Made by a program: the position numbers and the translations under genes
The notes under the pieces: model-generated
What the model saw: the letters and a program-made list of their open reading frames with translations, nothing else
Databases searched by the model: none
What the model was told of the DNA's origin: nothing
Part shown: positions 15,272 to 24,787 of the stretch, piece by piece
Layout of the letters: each line of letters starts with the position of its first letter
Position numbering within the stretch: position 1 is the stretch's first letter
Assembly: GCF_001659685.2 (NCBI RefSeq)
Contig: NZ_LXYE02000020.1
Coordinates: 62,001-126,000 of the forward strand
DNA from: Labilibacter marinus
GTDB taxonomy: Bacteria > Bacteroidota > Bacteroidia > Bacteroidales > Marinilabiliaceae
DNA length: 64,000 nucleotides
Reading direction: 5' to 3'

Positions 15272-17128
15272 ATGCATAAAATAATGATATCTGTAGTTAA
15301 TTCTTTTTGCCATGGACTTTCTAAAGTCGCAGTTTTACTGTTGGTTGTTTTTTATAGCACACAACTTTTGGCACAAACCCATACTCAACCCAATATTCTT
15401 TGGATAGTAACCGATGATCAAAGAGCTGATGCGTTAGAATGCTTTAATAAAGCAACTACTGGTAAAAATCAAAGTGCTTTAGGTTATGTTTCGTCTCCCA
15501 ATATAGATAAGTTGGCCTCCGAAGGAGCTTTATTTGTAAATGCTTTTTGCAACTCGCCTGCATGTGGCCCCTCACGTGGCTCAATGTATAGTGGTCGTTA
15601 TCCTTTTCGTAACGGTCATTATGCTTTTGAATTAAGTCATCAAAACCCCGATTTTGTAAAACCATCCTTTCCGCAAACACTGCAAAAGCATGGTTACGGA
15701 ACAGCTGTTTTTGGCAAAGGTGACTCCTATATTTACGAATGGGGTCCTGGACAGAGCTATAAATACCCTGCCCACTTTAATTATAAAATGCATTTTAAAC
15801 ATGATCTTCAACACAATAATGTGGGAGATTTGTGGGGGCCAGCAACAAAAGGAGATAAAAAAGAGTTTGTTTTATATGCCAATGGTAACCTGGTAACTTA
15901 TGAATATGATAAAAAAACAGGGGAGGCTACAGGAGAAGATAAGGTAAAGAAAAAACAGGTAGAAAAGGATTTTGATATTTTACGATCGTATACACGTTCC
16001 AACAAAAGCTTAATTATTGGTGGAGTTAACCCTCAGCCAGCAGGCAAAACTGTTGATGGTATGATTGTTCATGAATATAAATCCTATTTAAAGAACCAAA
16101 ATAAATCATATACCACCAGTTGGGGCGCCACTGCACAGGGTGCCGACACTCAAAAACCATTGATGATTAATCTGGGTTTCCATCTTCCTCACACGCCAGT
16201 ATTGCCACCTAAAGAGTTTCGCGATAAGTTTAAAAAACAAACATACAAGGTTCCTGCGTTTGATGAAACAGAATTGGATAAACTTCCTCCACAAATGATA
16301 AAGCTGTTCAACGGGCTGAATATGTCTAGAATGACTGATGAGGAAAAACAACAAGCCATTCAGGATTATTATGCCTTTTGCGCTTATGGCGATGCTTTAA
16401 TTGGAGAATCGGTGGAAGCTTTTAAGCAATATTGCAAAACTAATAAGCAGGAATATGTAATCGTATATACGGTAGGCGATCATGGTTGGCATTTAGGAGA
16501 GCAAGGCATCGAAGCTAAGTTTGGCCCTTGGGATAAATCAATTCATGGAGCTTTAATTGTAGTAGCATCCGACAAAGCAAAAGTACCAGAAGGGTTAATT
16601 CAAGAACAACTGGTAGAATATGTTGATGTTACACCTACCATACTTTCTGAAGCTGGTGTTGATATTAAGGCTGAAAAGTTTGAATACCTAGATGGTTTTA
16701 ACCTGATAAACTTTATCGATAACAAGGAGGAAAAAAGAGAGTATATCCTTGGAGAAATACATTTAGTGGCTGGCCCACGAGCTTATATTCGATCCGAAGA
16801 TTTTGCTTTTTCGATGAAAACAAGACCTAGAAATGCAAATTTAAATAAAGACGTACGTTGGGCATTGGATTGCCCTGTAGAAGAATCCGATTTAGCATTG
16901 TACGATTTACGTAATGATCCCTTAGAGCGTAACAATGTAGCTACAGATAAGGAGTATGTTGCTTTAGCACAATGGTTCAGAAAAAAGCTGGGTAATATTG
17001 TTTTAGGAGATGGCAGAATTGAGTGCGATTGGTCAAAAGCAAATACTTATGCTTTAAGCAATTTTGCAGTTGGAGCCGATGATAAAAAAATGGACATCCC
17101 TAAAAAACTAATACCAAAAATTAAGTAA
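15272..17128 (+). CDS. Secreted sulfatase (type I, formylglycine-dependent)
   Basis: This 618-residue protein has a signal peptide ending near LLAQ (residue 35), metal ligands Asp48-Asp49 in IVTDDQRAD, and the formylglycine site Cys98 in CGPSRG followed by SGRYPFRNG. Later come GFHLPHTP and GDHGWHLGEQG, which complete the active site. Such S1-family enzymes remove sulfate esters from polysaccharides and need a maturase (anSME or FGE) that is not in this window. Closeness to two GH29 fucosidases suggests a sulfated fucan or similar substrate. It is monocistronic, with its own promoter. Confidence 0.92.
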   Translation: MHKIMISVVNSFCHGLSKVAVLLLVVFYSTQLLAQTHTQPNILWIVTDDQRADALECFNKATTGKNQSALGYVSSPNIDKLASEGALFVNAFCNSPACGPSRGSMYSGRYPFRNGHYAFELSHQNPDFVKPSFPQTLQKHGYGTAVFGKGDSYIYEWGPGQSYKYPAHFNYKMHFKHDLQHNNVGDLWGPATKGDKKEFVLYANGNLVTYEYDKKTGEATGEDKVKKKQVEKDFDILRSYTRSNKSLIIGGVNPQPAGKTVDGMIVHEYKSYLKNQNKSYTTSWGATAQGADTQKPLMINLGFHLPHTPVLPPKEFRDKFKKQTYKVPAFDETELDKLPPQMIKLFNGLNMSRMTDEEKQQAIQDYYAFCAYGDALIGESVEAFKQYCKTNKQEYVIVYTVGDHGWHLGEQGIEAKFGPWDKSIHGALIVVASDKAKVPEGLIQEQLVEYVDVTPTILSEAGVDIKAEKFEYLDGFNLINFIDNKEEKREYILGEIHLVAGPRAYIRSEDFAFSMKTRPRNANLNKDVRWALDCPVEESDLALYDLRNDPLERNNVATDKEYVALAQWFRKKLGNIVLGDGRIECDWSKANTYALSNFAVGADDKKMDIPKKLIPKIK

Positions 17129-17204
17129 AGACCATACATATTTAAACAGCGAAGAATGGCCTTCGCTGTTTATGACTATATAGCTTTCCATCAAAACTTT
17201 TTTG

Positions 17205-18152
17205 CTAAAAAGGTAATTTCTCCATATCTACATTACCTCCCGTTAAAATTACTCCTACCCGCTTGCCTTTAAAGGCTTCTTTGTTATCCAAAATAATTGC
17301 CAGAGCCACTGCACTTGAAGGTTCTACAACAATCTTCATTCTCTCCCAAATTAAACGCATGGCTTTAATTATCGATTCATCGGAAGTAGTGATAATTGCA
17401 TCAACATTTTTTGTAATCGCTTCAAAGGTATGATCTCCCAAAGCCGTTAAAAGACCATCAGCAATTGTATTAGGATTGGTCATTGGCATGCGCTCGTTGT
17501 TTTTTAACGAACGATAGGCATCGTCAGCACCATCAGGTTCTGCTCCAATGATCTCAATTTCTGGATTTAGATATTTAGCGGTAATAGCTGTTCCGCTTAA
17601 TAATCCACCACCTCCAACTGGAGCTACTATTGCTTCCAGATCGTTTTGTTGTTCCATAAATTCCAGTGCACAAGTTCCTTGCCCTGCAATAATTTCTTTT
17701 TGATTGTATGGGTGGATCATGGCAGCGCCAGACTCTCCAATAATCTTATCTAAAGTTTCCTCTCTATCTTTTAAAGTAGGTTCGCAAAAGGTGATAACGC
17801 CACCATAACTACCTACAGCCCGTTTTTTAACGCCAGGCGCATTTTTCGGCATCACAATATAAGCATGCGTTTCTTTTAATTTGGCAGCCAAAGCTAAAGC
17901 CGCTGCATGATTACCTGAAGAGTGCGTGGCTACGCCTTTTGCTGCTTCCTCATCAGACAAAGAAAAAACGGCATTACAAGCTCCTCTAAATTTAAAAGCA
18001 CCTACTTTCTGAAAATTCTCGCACTTAAAATATATATCTGCTCCAGTCATTTTATTAATGGCCGTATTGGTCAGTACTGGTGTTATATGTATATAAGGTT
18101 GAATACGGATAAAAGCATCTTCAACATCTGAAAAAGTAGGTAAATCTATCAT
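17205..18152 (-). CDS. Threonine/serine dehydratase or serine racemase-like PLP enzyme
   Basis: A 315-residue fold-type II PLP enzyme with the Schiff-base Lys54 in GAFKFRG, SSGNHAAALA as the substrate loop and GGGGLLSG as the phosphate-binding loop. It lacks the C-terminal ACT domains of biosynthetic IlvA, so it fits the short catabolic group that includes TdcB, serine racemase and threo-3-hydroxyaspartate ammonia-lyase. The exact reaction cannot be told from sequence. It is preceded upstream on the same strand by hppA, but an intrinsic terminator lies between them, so it is probably transcribed from its own promoter in the 181-bp gap. Confidence 0.88.
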   Translation of the reverse strand: MIDLPTFSDVEDAFIRIQPYIHITPVLTNTAINKMTGADIYFKCENFQKVGAFKFRGACNAVFSLSDEEAAKGVATHSSGNHAAALALAAKLKETHAYIVMPKNAPGVKKRAVGSYGGVITFCEPTLKDREETLDKIIGESGAAMIHPYNQKEIIAGQGTCALEFMEQQNDLEAIVAPVGGGGLLSGTAITAKYLNPEIEIIGAEPDGADDAYRSLKNNERMPMTNPNTIADGLLTALGDHTFEAITKNVDAIITTSDESIIKAMRLIWERMKIVVEPSSAVALAIILDNKEAFKGKRVGVILTGGNVDMEKLPF

Positions 18153-18256
18153 CTTTATTGATTAAGAACGGTGTGAAATATACACCATAAAAAGCATTAA
18201 CTGCAATTTATACATTATCATCCGAAATCAAAACTTTACTTTCAAGGCAGCTAAAT

Positions 18257-18296
18257 AAAAAAAGCCCGATTAAGCCATGTCAAAACTTAATCGGGC
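18257..18296 (-). terminator. Intrinsic terminator of hppA
   Basis: GCCCGATTAAG (18264-18274) pairs with CTTAATCGGGC (18286-18296), an 11-bp perfect stem. On the minus strand it is followed by seven T residues. It lies 38 bp after the hppA stop. Confidence 0.9.
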
Positions 18297-18333
18297 CTCA
18301 AAAAACCAATTATTAACCTAAAAATATGTCTTT

Positions 18334-20616
18334 TTAAAAGATAGCAAATGCAACAGTAAGTCCACTCATAACCACACTTACCATGGTCATTAATTTTATT
18401 AAGATATTTAACGAAGGACCAGCAGTATCCTTAAACGGATCTCCCACTGTATCACCTACAACACCTGCATGATGAGCCTCACTACCTTTACCTCCAAAGT
18501 TTCCTTTTTCGATATACTTTTTAGCATTATCCCAAGCTCCACCAGCATTATTTAAGAATATTGCCAAGGTAAAACCTGTAGTTAAACCACCCATCAATAG
18601 ACCAATAACTCCAGCTACACCAAAAACAATTCCAACAACTATAGGAACAATAATGGCTAATAGAGAAGGTAATAACATTTCCTTTTGTGCTCCTTTGGTT
18701 GAGATGGCTACACATTTAGCATATTCTGGAGTACCTGTTCCTTCCAAGATTCCAGGAATTTCTTTAAACTGGCGACGCACTTCATCTACCATAGCTCCTG
18801 CAGCACGACCAACAGCTTTCATGGTCATGGCACAGAATACAAAGGCCATCATAGCTCCAATAAATAACCCAGCTAACATCAGCGGATTAAAAATAGTTAG
18901 GTCGTAGAATACAGAAAAATCTTTCAGTGTAGCTTCTGATATAACCACATTTCGAACGCCCTCTGTAGCTAATGCAGATGAATCTAACACAAACTGAATC
19001 GAGTTTTGAACGATAGTATCTCCTTCAACAAGTGCGCGCTTTATCCATATCTTAATCTCTTCCATATAAGCGGCCATCAATGCCATAGCTGTTAAAGCAG
19101 CCGAACCAATAGCAAATCCTTTACCCGTTGCAGCAGTTGTATTTCCTAACATATCTAATGCATCGGTTCTTTCTCGAACTTCCTCAGGTAGTTTGGCCAT
19201 CTCTGCATTACCACCAGCATTATCAGCAATAGGCCCGAAAGCATCCGTTGCTAATGTAATACCTAGGGTTGAAAGCATACCAACAGCGGCAAATCCAATA
19301 CCATAAACACCTTCTGCGAAGTTTTCAAATCCACCTGCAAAACCAAATGCTCCAATGATACCTGCAACAATAGTTACAACAGGAATCCAAGTTGAATACA
19401 TACCAATAGCAATTCCATCTATAATAGTGGTTGCAGGTCCTTGCTGTGCTTGACTAGCTATACCTTGAGTGGGTTTATATCCATCCGAAGTATAATATTC
19501 TGTTCCTTGGCCAATGATTACACCAGCCACTAAACCAGATACTACAGAACCAAAAATGCCCCATGAAATCCAATCCATATAGGCCATTCCTGCAATTGCA
19601 ATTAGTACCAATACCGAACTTCCCCCTGTACCTATTAAAAGCGAATTAAGTAAACTCTTAGCATTAGCATCCTCTTTGGTTTGAACCATAAAAATACCAA
19701 CGATAGAAAGTACAATACCAATGGCAGCAACCAGCATAGGTGCAATTACTTTTCCTGATAAATCTTCTCCTGCATTAACTGATAAGGCAGCACCTAAAGC
19801 AGCCGTAGCCAGTATCGAACCACAATACGATTCGTAAAGGTCGGCACCCATTCCTGCAACATCACCTACGTTATCACCTACATTATCGGCAATAGTAGCT
19901 GGGTTACGCGGATCATCTTCGGGAATACCAGCTTCAACTTTACCCACAAGATCGGCACCCACATCAGCAGCTTTGGTATAAATACCTCCTCCAACACGAG
20001 CAAACAGCGCCTGCGTAGAAGCACCCATTCCAAAGGTTAACATGGTAGCAGTAATTTCCATTAATTTAGCCGACTCATCCATACCTGCATGTACCAAATC
20101 AAGTCCTAAAAAGGAAAAACCATGGGTCATGTTTTCGGCAGTATAAACTACTTTGGTTAATAACATATACCATAAAGAAATATCTAGTAATCCAAAGCCT
20201 ACAACTACTAACCCCATTACAGCTCCACTTCTAAAAGCAACTTTTAAACCTTTATTTAGTGATTCCGAAGCTCCATGAGCGGTACGGGCCGAAGCAAATG
20301 TGGCAGTCTTCATTCCAAGGAAACCGCATAAACCAGAAAAGAAACCACCAGTTAGGAAAGCGATAGGAACAAATGGGTTTTGAACACCCATATAGGCAAG
20401 AATAGTAAGGATAATCAATAAAACAAGAAAAACAATTCCAACAACTTTATATTGTCGGGACAAATAGGCCATTGCACCATCTCTTACATGCTGCGCAATT
20501 TCTTTCATTCTGTCTGTCCCTTCGGAACTTTTCATCATGCTTTTAAAAAAAAGCCAGGCAAACACCAATGCCACAATAGATGCGACTGGTATAGTCCAAA
20601 ATAATTGTGTAACCAT
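18334..20616 (-). CDS. hppA: Membrane-bound ion-translocating pyrophosphatase, K+-dependent type
   Basis: This 760-residue integral membrane protein has about 16 hydrophobic helices. Catalytic loops are DVGADLVGKVE, DNVGDNVGDVAG and, near the C-terminus, GDTVGDPFKDTAGPS. It couples hydrolysis of pyrophosphate to export of H+ and/or Na+ across the inner membrane. The sequence GNTTAATGKG carries Ala at the position that is Lys in K+-independent enzymes, so a K+-stimulated type is inferred. Ion selectivity cannot be fixed without residue-level modelling. It is monocistronic with a strong terminator. Confidence 0.95.
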   Translation of the reverse strand: MVTQLFWTIPVASIVALVFAWLFFKSMMKSSEGTDRMKEIAQHVRDGAMAYLSRQYKVVGIVFLVLLIILTILAYMGVQNPFVPIAFLTGGFFSGLCGFLGMKTATFASARTAHGASESLNKGLKVAFRSGAVMGLVVVGFGLLDISLWYMLLTKVVYTAENMTHGFSFLGLDLVHAGMDESAKLMEITATMLTFGMGASTQALFARVGGGIYTKAADVGADLVGKVEAGIPEDDPRNPATIADNVGDNVGDVAGMGADLYESYCGSILATAALGAALSVNAGEDLSGKVIAPMLVAAIGIVLSIVGIFMVQTKEDANAKSLLNSLLIGTGGSSVLVLIAIAGMAYMDWISWGIFGSVVSGLVAGVIIGQGTEYYTSDGYKPTQGIASQAQQGPATTIIDGIAIGMYSTWIPVVTIVAGIIGAFGFAGGFENFAEGVYGIGFAAVGMLSTLGITLATDAFGPIADNAGGNAEMAKLPEEVRERTDALDMLGNTTAATGKGFAIGSAALTAMALMAAYMEEIKIWIKRALVEGDTIVQNSIQFVLDSSALATEGVRNVVISEATLKDFSVFYDLTIFNPLMLAGLFIGAMMAFVFCAMTMKAVGRAAGAMVDEVRRQFKEIPGILEGTGTPEYAKCVAISTKGAQKEMLLPSLLAIIVPIVVGIVFGVAGVIGLLMGGLTTGFTLAIFLNNAGGAWDNAKKYIEKGNFGGKGSEAHHAGVVGDTVGDPFKDTAGPSLNILIKLMTMVSVVMSGLTVAFAIF

Positions 20617-20970
20617 AATAAAAATAGATTTAATTTGTTTTGATTTATATTGAGTAAGTTATTGAACTAAATAAATAGCATAAACCGATAATAGGCAATA
20701 TTAAAACAAACCAGAAGTTCACGTTTGAACTTCACATAAGCTGAGATTTTAAGGAAGAAGCCTTTATAATTAAGGGATATTAAAAGACTTCGATTTTTCA
20801 ATACCTCCAATATAGTAAAAATAAAAGCGCTTAAGTACAGTAATATGCATTATTAATGTAGATTGAATAAAAATTGTAGGAGATAATATGTACACTTATC
20901 AAAGGTAGTCCTTGATTAAAAGCATATCTTTGAATGATCAAAAAGATATTAACCAAAGAAGTTGATTAGG
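20617..20970. other. Divergent intergenic region between hppA and the antiporter gene
   Basis: About 350 bp with no open frame of note. It holds a good -7 element for the rightward gene (20925-20932). No structured RNA was recognised. Confidence 0.5.
20925..20932 (+). promoter_or_regulatory. Candidate -7 element of the antiporter gene
   Basis: TATCTTTG is an exact TAnnTTTG match 38 bp upstream of the ATG at 20971. A -33 partner at normal spacing is not obvious. Confidence 0.5.
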
Positions 20971-22164
20971 ATGGCATTTTTTGAATTGGTTTTTCATACT
21001 TGGTACGGATCGTTGGTGGTCATGATTATTTCTTCTATCATTATGGCCAAGGCCTGCAATATTTTTGAAGTAGCCACAGACTACCTAGGGCGAAACCTAA
21101 GAGATGGAGTGAAAGGTGCCACTTTAAATGCCATTGGCTCATCTATGCCAGAACTCTTAACAACCGTTTTCTTTTTGGCTCTGGCCAGCAGACAAAATTT
21201 AGGTAGAGATTTAGCGGCTAGTGTGGGAGGTAATACAGGCTCGGCTATTTTTAATAGTATTGTAATTCCTATATTAGTAATATGGGTTGTGCTGGCTACA
21301 GTAGCTGGAGTAAAAGGAATACAAGTAGCTAAAAAAGTAATATTGCGTGATGGACTATTTTTAATAGCTGCAGAAATATTACTACTCGTATTACTTTCGA
21401 GTGATTATATAACCTATTGGCACGGTTGGGTTTTTACGGGGTTCTATCTTATTTATCTGACTTATACCTTACTTTCCATGAAAAAAGAGGATAACCAAGT
21501 AGAAATGCACCATTGGGAAATTGAAAATTGGTATACCCGCTATCAACTCAGAAAGCCCAAAGGACGAAGCATCAGAAGTTGGATACTCCTTTTAGGTTCT
21601 ACCGCAGTGATAGCTATTACATGTGCTGGGTTAGTAGAAAGCTGTATAGGCATGGCTGAAGCAATGGAGATTAATCCATTATTTATTGCATTGGTTTTAG
21701 TAGCTGGAGCAAGCAGCATTCCCGATACAATTATTTCAATTAAGGATGCCAAAAAAGGAAATTATGACGATGCACTTTCTAATGTTTTAGGTTCAAATAT
21801 TTTTGACATTACCATCAGTATGGGTCTTCCTTTAGCTATCTATTTAATGATTACTGGATATAAGGTTGATTTTCGTGAGGCGGGAGCAACTCTAATTGAC
21901 ATTCGAATTATGTTGGTAGTGGTTACCATGGCAACAATGAGCGTTTTTTACTTTGCCAAAAAACTAAAAAAAAGACATGTAGCTTACCTCATTTTACTTT
22001 ACGTGATGTTTGTTTTATATGCTATTGGAGCAGCTTCCTACGAAGCCGGAGGAGATGGTGTTTTAGCGCAATGGGCTGGTAAATTTATAGCGTTTTTAAA
22101 CAAGCCTGATGGTATAAATGAAACCTTACAGGAATTAGCTAACGGCTTAACCTCAAATTGGTAA
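20971..22164 (+). CDS. Na+/Ca2+ exchanger-family (CaCA) cation antiporter
   Basis: About 397 residues from the ATG at 20971. A TTG three codons upstream (20962) is less likely. Two alpha repeats typical of the family are visible: GATLNAIGSSMPELLTT with GGNTGSAIFNS in the first half, and VAGASSIPDTIISIKDA with SNVLGSNIFDI in the second half. About ten transmembrane helices are present, with a cytosolic loop in the middle that includes the charged stretch after residue 165. It exchanges Ca2+ or a similar cation against Na+ or H+ at the inner membrane. The transported ion is not provable here. Confidence 0.9.
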   Translation: MAFFELVFHTWYGSLVVMIISSIIMAKACNIFEVATDYLGRNLRDGVKGATLNAIGSSMPELLTTVFFLALASRQNLGRDLAASVGGNTGSAIFNSIVIPILVIWVVLATVAGVKGIQVAKKVILRDGLFLIAAEILLLVLLSSDYITYWHGWVFTGFYLIYLTYTLLSMKKEDNQVEMHHWEIENWYTRYQLRKPKGRSIRSWILLLGSTAVIAITCAGLVESCIGMAEAMEINPLFIALVLVAGASSIPDTIISIKDAKKGNYDDALSNVLGSNIFDITISMGLPLAIYLMITGYKVDFREAGATLIDIRIMLVVVTMATMSVFYFAKKLKKRHVAYLILLYVMFVLYAIGAASYEAGGDGVLAQWAGKFIAFLNKPDGINETLQELANGLTSNW

Positions 22165-22202
22165 TCTCGTTTTCTAAAATCATCTATCTATTCAACTCAT
22201 AA

Positions 22203-22236
22203 TTGCTCTCTTTATCGCAATCAATTCTTATCTTTG
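22203..22236 (+). promoter_or_regulatory. Candidate promoter of the dnaG operon
   Basis: TTG at 22203-22205 and TATCTTTG at 22229-22236 are separated by 23 bp, inside the range used in Bacteroidota. The -7 element is 31 bp before the dnaG ATG. Confidence 0.55.
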
Positions 22237-22267
22237 TAGCCTTAATTTTTAGAAAGGGATTATACCT

Positions 22268-24226
22268 ATGATGATAGACCAGGGAACTGTTGATAGAGTA
22301 GTAGAAACTTCGCAAGCACAAATTGTGGATGTGGTATCGGAGTTTGTCACGCTGCGTAAAAGAGGTATCAACTATCTTGGTAACTGTCCATTTCATAACG
22401 AAAAAACACCTTCATTTACTGTTTCTCCTCATAAGGGAATATATAAATGCTTCGGTTGCGGAAAAGGAGGTAACGCCGTTAACTTTTTAATGGATGTAGA
22501 GCAAATCTCATTTATCGAGGCTATTAAACAACTGGGTAAAAAATTCCATATTCACATTGAGGAAGTTGAATTAAGCCCAGAACAAAAGCAAGTTAAGAAC
22601 GACAGAGAGAGTATGATGGCCGTTTCTGGCTTTGCACAAAAGTACTTTACCAACCAACTTCTAAAATCCGACGAAGGTCGCTCTGTGGGTCTATCCTATT
22701 TGCGTAGTCGTGGTTTTAGAGATGATATCATACAAAAATTTGACTTAGGATACTCGCCAGAAGCCAAATCTGCATTAACAGATGAAGCCCTTAAAAATAG
22801 TTTTAAGCTGGAGTTTCTGGAAAAAACGGGTTTAAGTATCGTCAGAGATAATTATAAAGCGGATAGATTTAGAGGTCGGGTTATTTTTCCCATCCATAGC
22901 ATATCGGGTAAGCCCACTGCTTTTGGAGGACGTATTTTAAAGAACGATAAAAAAACAGCCAAGTACCTGAATTCACCAGAATCGGAAATTTATCACAAGA
23001 GTAGAATACTGTACGGTATTTATCATGCCAAAACAGAAATCACTAAAAAAGATAGATGTTATTTGGTGGAAGGATATACCGATGTAATTTCATTTCATCA
23101 GGCAGGAATAACAAATGTGGTGGCCTCCTCGGGAACGGCCTTAACGGTAGACCAGATTAGACTGGTAGCACGTTTTACACCTAACATTACCATTATTTAT
23201 GATGGTGACCCCGCAGGTATCAAGGCCTCTTTACGAGGAATTGACTTAGTGCTGGAGCAAGGCATGAATGTAAAAGTAATGCTTCTTCCAGAAGGAGAAG
23301 ATCCCGATTCATTCTCCAAAAGCAGAAATGCGGAAGAGCTCCATGCATATATAGAAAAGCACGAAGGTGACTTTATCAAGTTTAAAACGGGCTTACTTTT
23401 AAAGGATGCAGAAAATGACCCTGTTAAACGAGCAGGACTTTTACAGGATATTGTTAAAACCATTTCGGTAATACCCGATGCCATTGTGCGAGGAGAATAT
23501 GTAAAAGAGTGTAGCGCTCTACTGAATGTTCGTGAGCAGGTACTTTACAATGAAATTGGCAAACTCACTAAAAAAAGTAAAGAAGAACAATATAAAAGTA
23601 AAGCGCCAAGCAATGATATTCCTATTGAGATACAGGAGCAAATGGCCGCAGCCTCTTTTGCTCCACAGAGCCTATATGAAGAGGAAGAAAAGGAGCTAAT
23701 TCGTTTCATTATTAAGTATGCAGATTTAAATTTGGTATCTGTTGAAGAAGGTGAAGAGGAAGTGGAGAAAATGACGGTTGGCGACTATATACTCATGCAA
23801 CTGAATGAGGATGAGTTAGAGTTTGAAAACCCTTTGTACAATAAAATATTTAAATTGTACCAAGAAAATAAAGATAACCAAGGTTTTCAGGCAGTTAAGT
23901 TTTTTGTTAGTAACATGGACAAATCTGTGAATCAATTAGCCACTGATTTATTAAGTCGCGAACATGCCTTAAGTAAGATTCATGAGCGCTTTGGAGCTAC
24001 CGACCTAGAAGAAAATACAAGGTTGGATATTTTAGTTCCTAAAGTGGTTAACGAGCTTAAACTAAAAAAGGTGAAAGCCCTGATAGAAAAATATAGAAAA
24101 GATTTAAAAGTCGCAGAACAGGCAAAAGATGGAGATAAGATGATGGAGATAATGCAAACCATGGTAACTTTACAACAGTTACAAGCATTATTGTCGAAGG
24201 AGCTGGGAAATAGAGCAATCGTGTAA
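22268..24226 (+). CDS. dnaG: DNA primase DnaG
   Basis: This 652-residue protein has the N-terminal zinc-binding domain (Cys40, His43, Cys61, Cys64), the RNA-polymerase core from about 120 to 250, and a TOPRIM domain with LVEGYTDVISF and IYDGDPAG. A less conserved C-terminal helicase-binding region follows. It makes RNA primers for replication together with DnaB. Two adjacent ATGs (22268 and 22271) are both possible starts. The PNPOx-like gene begins 18 bp downstream, so the transcript continues. The assignment is very secure. Confidence 0.96.
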   Translation: MMIDQGTVDRVVETSQAQIVDVVSEFVTLRKRGINYLGNCPFHNEKTPSFTVSPHKGIYKCFGCGKGGNAVNFLMDVEQISFIEAIKQLGKKFHIHIEEVELSPEQKQVKNDRESMMAVSGFAQKYFTNQLLKSDEGRSVGLSYLRSRGFRDDIIQKFDLGYSPEAKSALTDEALKNSFKLEFLEKTGLSIVRDNYKADRFRGRVIFPIHSISGKPTAFGGRILKNDKKTAKYLNSPESEIYHKSRILYGIYHAKTEITKKDRCYLVEGYTDVISFHQAGITNVVASSGTALTVDQIRLVARFTPNITIIYDGDPAGIKASLRGIDLVLEQGMNVKVMLLPEGEDPDSFSKSRNAEELHAYIEKHEGDFIKFKTGLLLKDAENDPVKRAGLLQDIVKTISVIPDAIVRGEYVKECSALLNVREQVLYNEIGKLTKKSKEEQYKSKAPSNDIPIEIQEQMAAASFAPQSLYEEEEKELIRFIIKYADLNLVSVEEGEEEVEKMTVGDYILMQLNEDELEFENPLYNKIFKLYQENKDNQGFQAVKFFVSNMDKSVNQLATDLLSREHALSKIHERFGATDLEENTRLDILVPKVVNELKLKKVKALIEKYRKDLKVAEQAKDGDKMMEIMQTMVTLQQLQALLSKELGNRAIV

Positions 24227-24244
24227 GCAATTATTTTATACAAT

Positions 24245-24748
24245 ATGAAGACCGTAGAACATTTAAACAACGAGCGAATTGAAACTATCATAAAAAAATG
24301 TGATGTATGTTTTATTGGGGTAGTAGATGGTGATGCACCTTATGTACTACCTATGAACTTTGGCTTTAAAGACAATGTTATTTATCTGCACTCCGCACCA
24401 GAAGGGAGAATCGTTGACATCTTAAAAAAGAACAGTAACATATGTGTTACATTTAGCACTGGTCATGAACTAGCTTTTCAGCACCCAGAAGTGGCATGTA
24501 GCTATCGCATGAAATCCAAAAGTGTAGTCGCTCTAGGAAAAGTAAAGTTTCAGGAAGACTTTGAAAAGAAAGAAGAAGCCTTAAATATTATTATGGAGCA
24601 ATACTCCGAAAAGAAGTTTAAGTATTCTGGCCCAGCCATTCGTAACGTGTTAATATGGGAAGTACCTATTGATAATGTTACTTGTAAAGAGTTTGGTGCT
24701 CCTCACGAAAAGTACAAAGGAGATGATACCGTAAAAAGAAGTTTCTAA
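24245..24748 (+). CDS. Pyridoxamine 5'-phosphate oxidase-like flavin-binding protein
   Basis: This 167-residue protein is of the split-barrel FMN-binding type seen in NimA-like families (DVCFIGVVDGDAPYVLPMNFGF near 20-41, YLHSAPEGRIVDIL near 48-61). Members reduce small molecules or bind flavin, and some give nitroimidazole resistance. It is not a true PdxH, whose conserved arginine pattern is absent. It lies between dnaG and the SpmAB-like gene in the same direction with short gaps, which suggests an operon. The physiological substrate is unknown. Confidence 0.82.
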   Translation: MKTVEHLNNERIETIIKKCDVCFIGVVDGDAPYVLPMNFGFKDNVIYLHSAPEGRIVDILKKNSNICVTFSTGHELAFQHPEVACSYRMKSKSVVALGKVKFQEDFEKKEEALNIIMEQYSEKKFKYSGPAIRNVLIWEVPIDNVTCKEFGAPHEKYKGDDTVKRSF

Positions 24749-24787
24749 CACCAATGTAATCTTAACCCTAATCTATATTTTTAAAGA

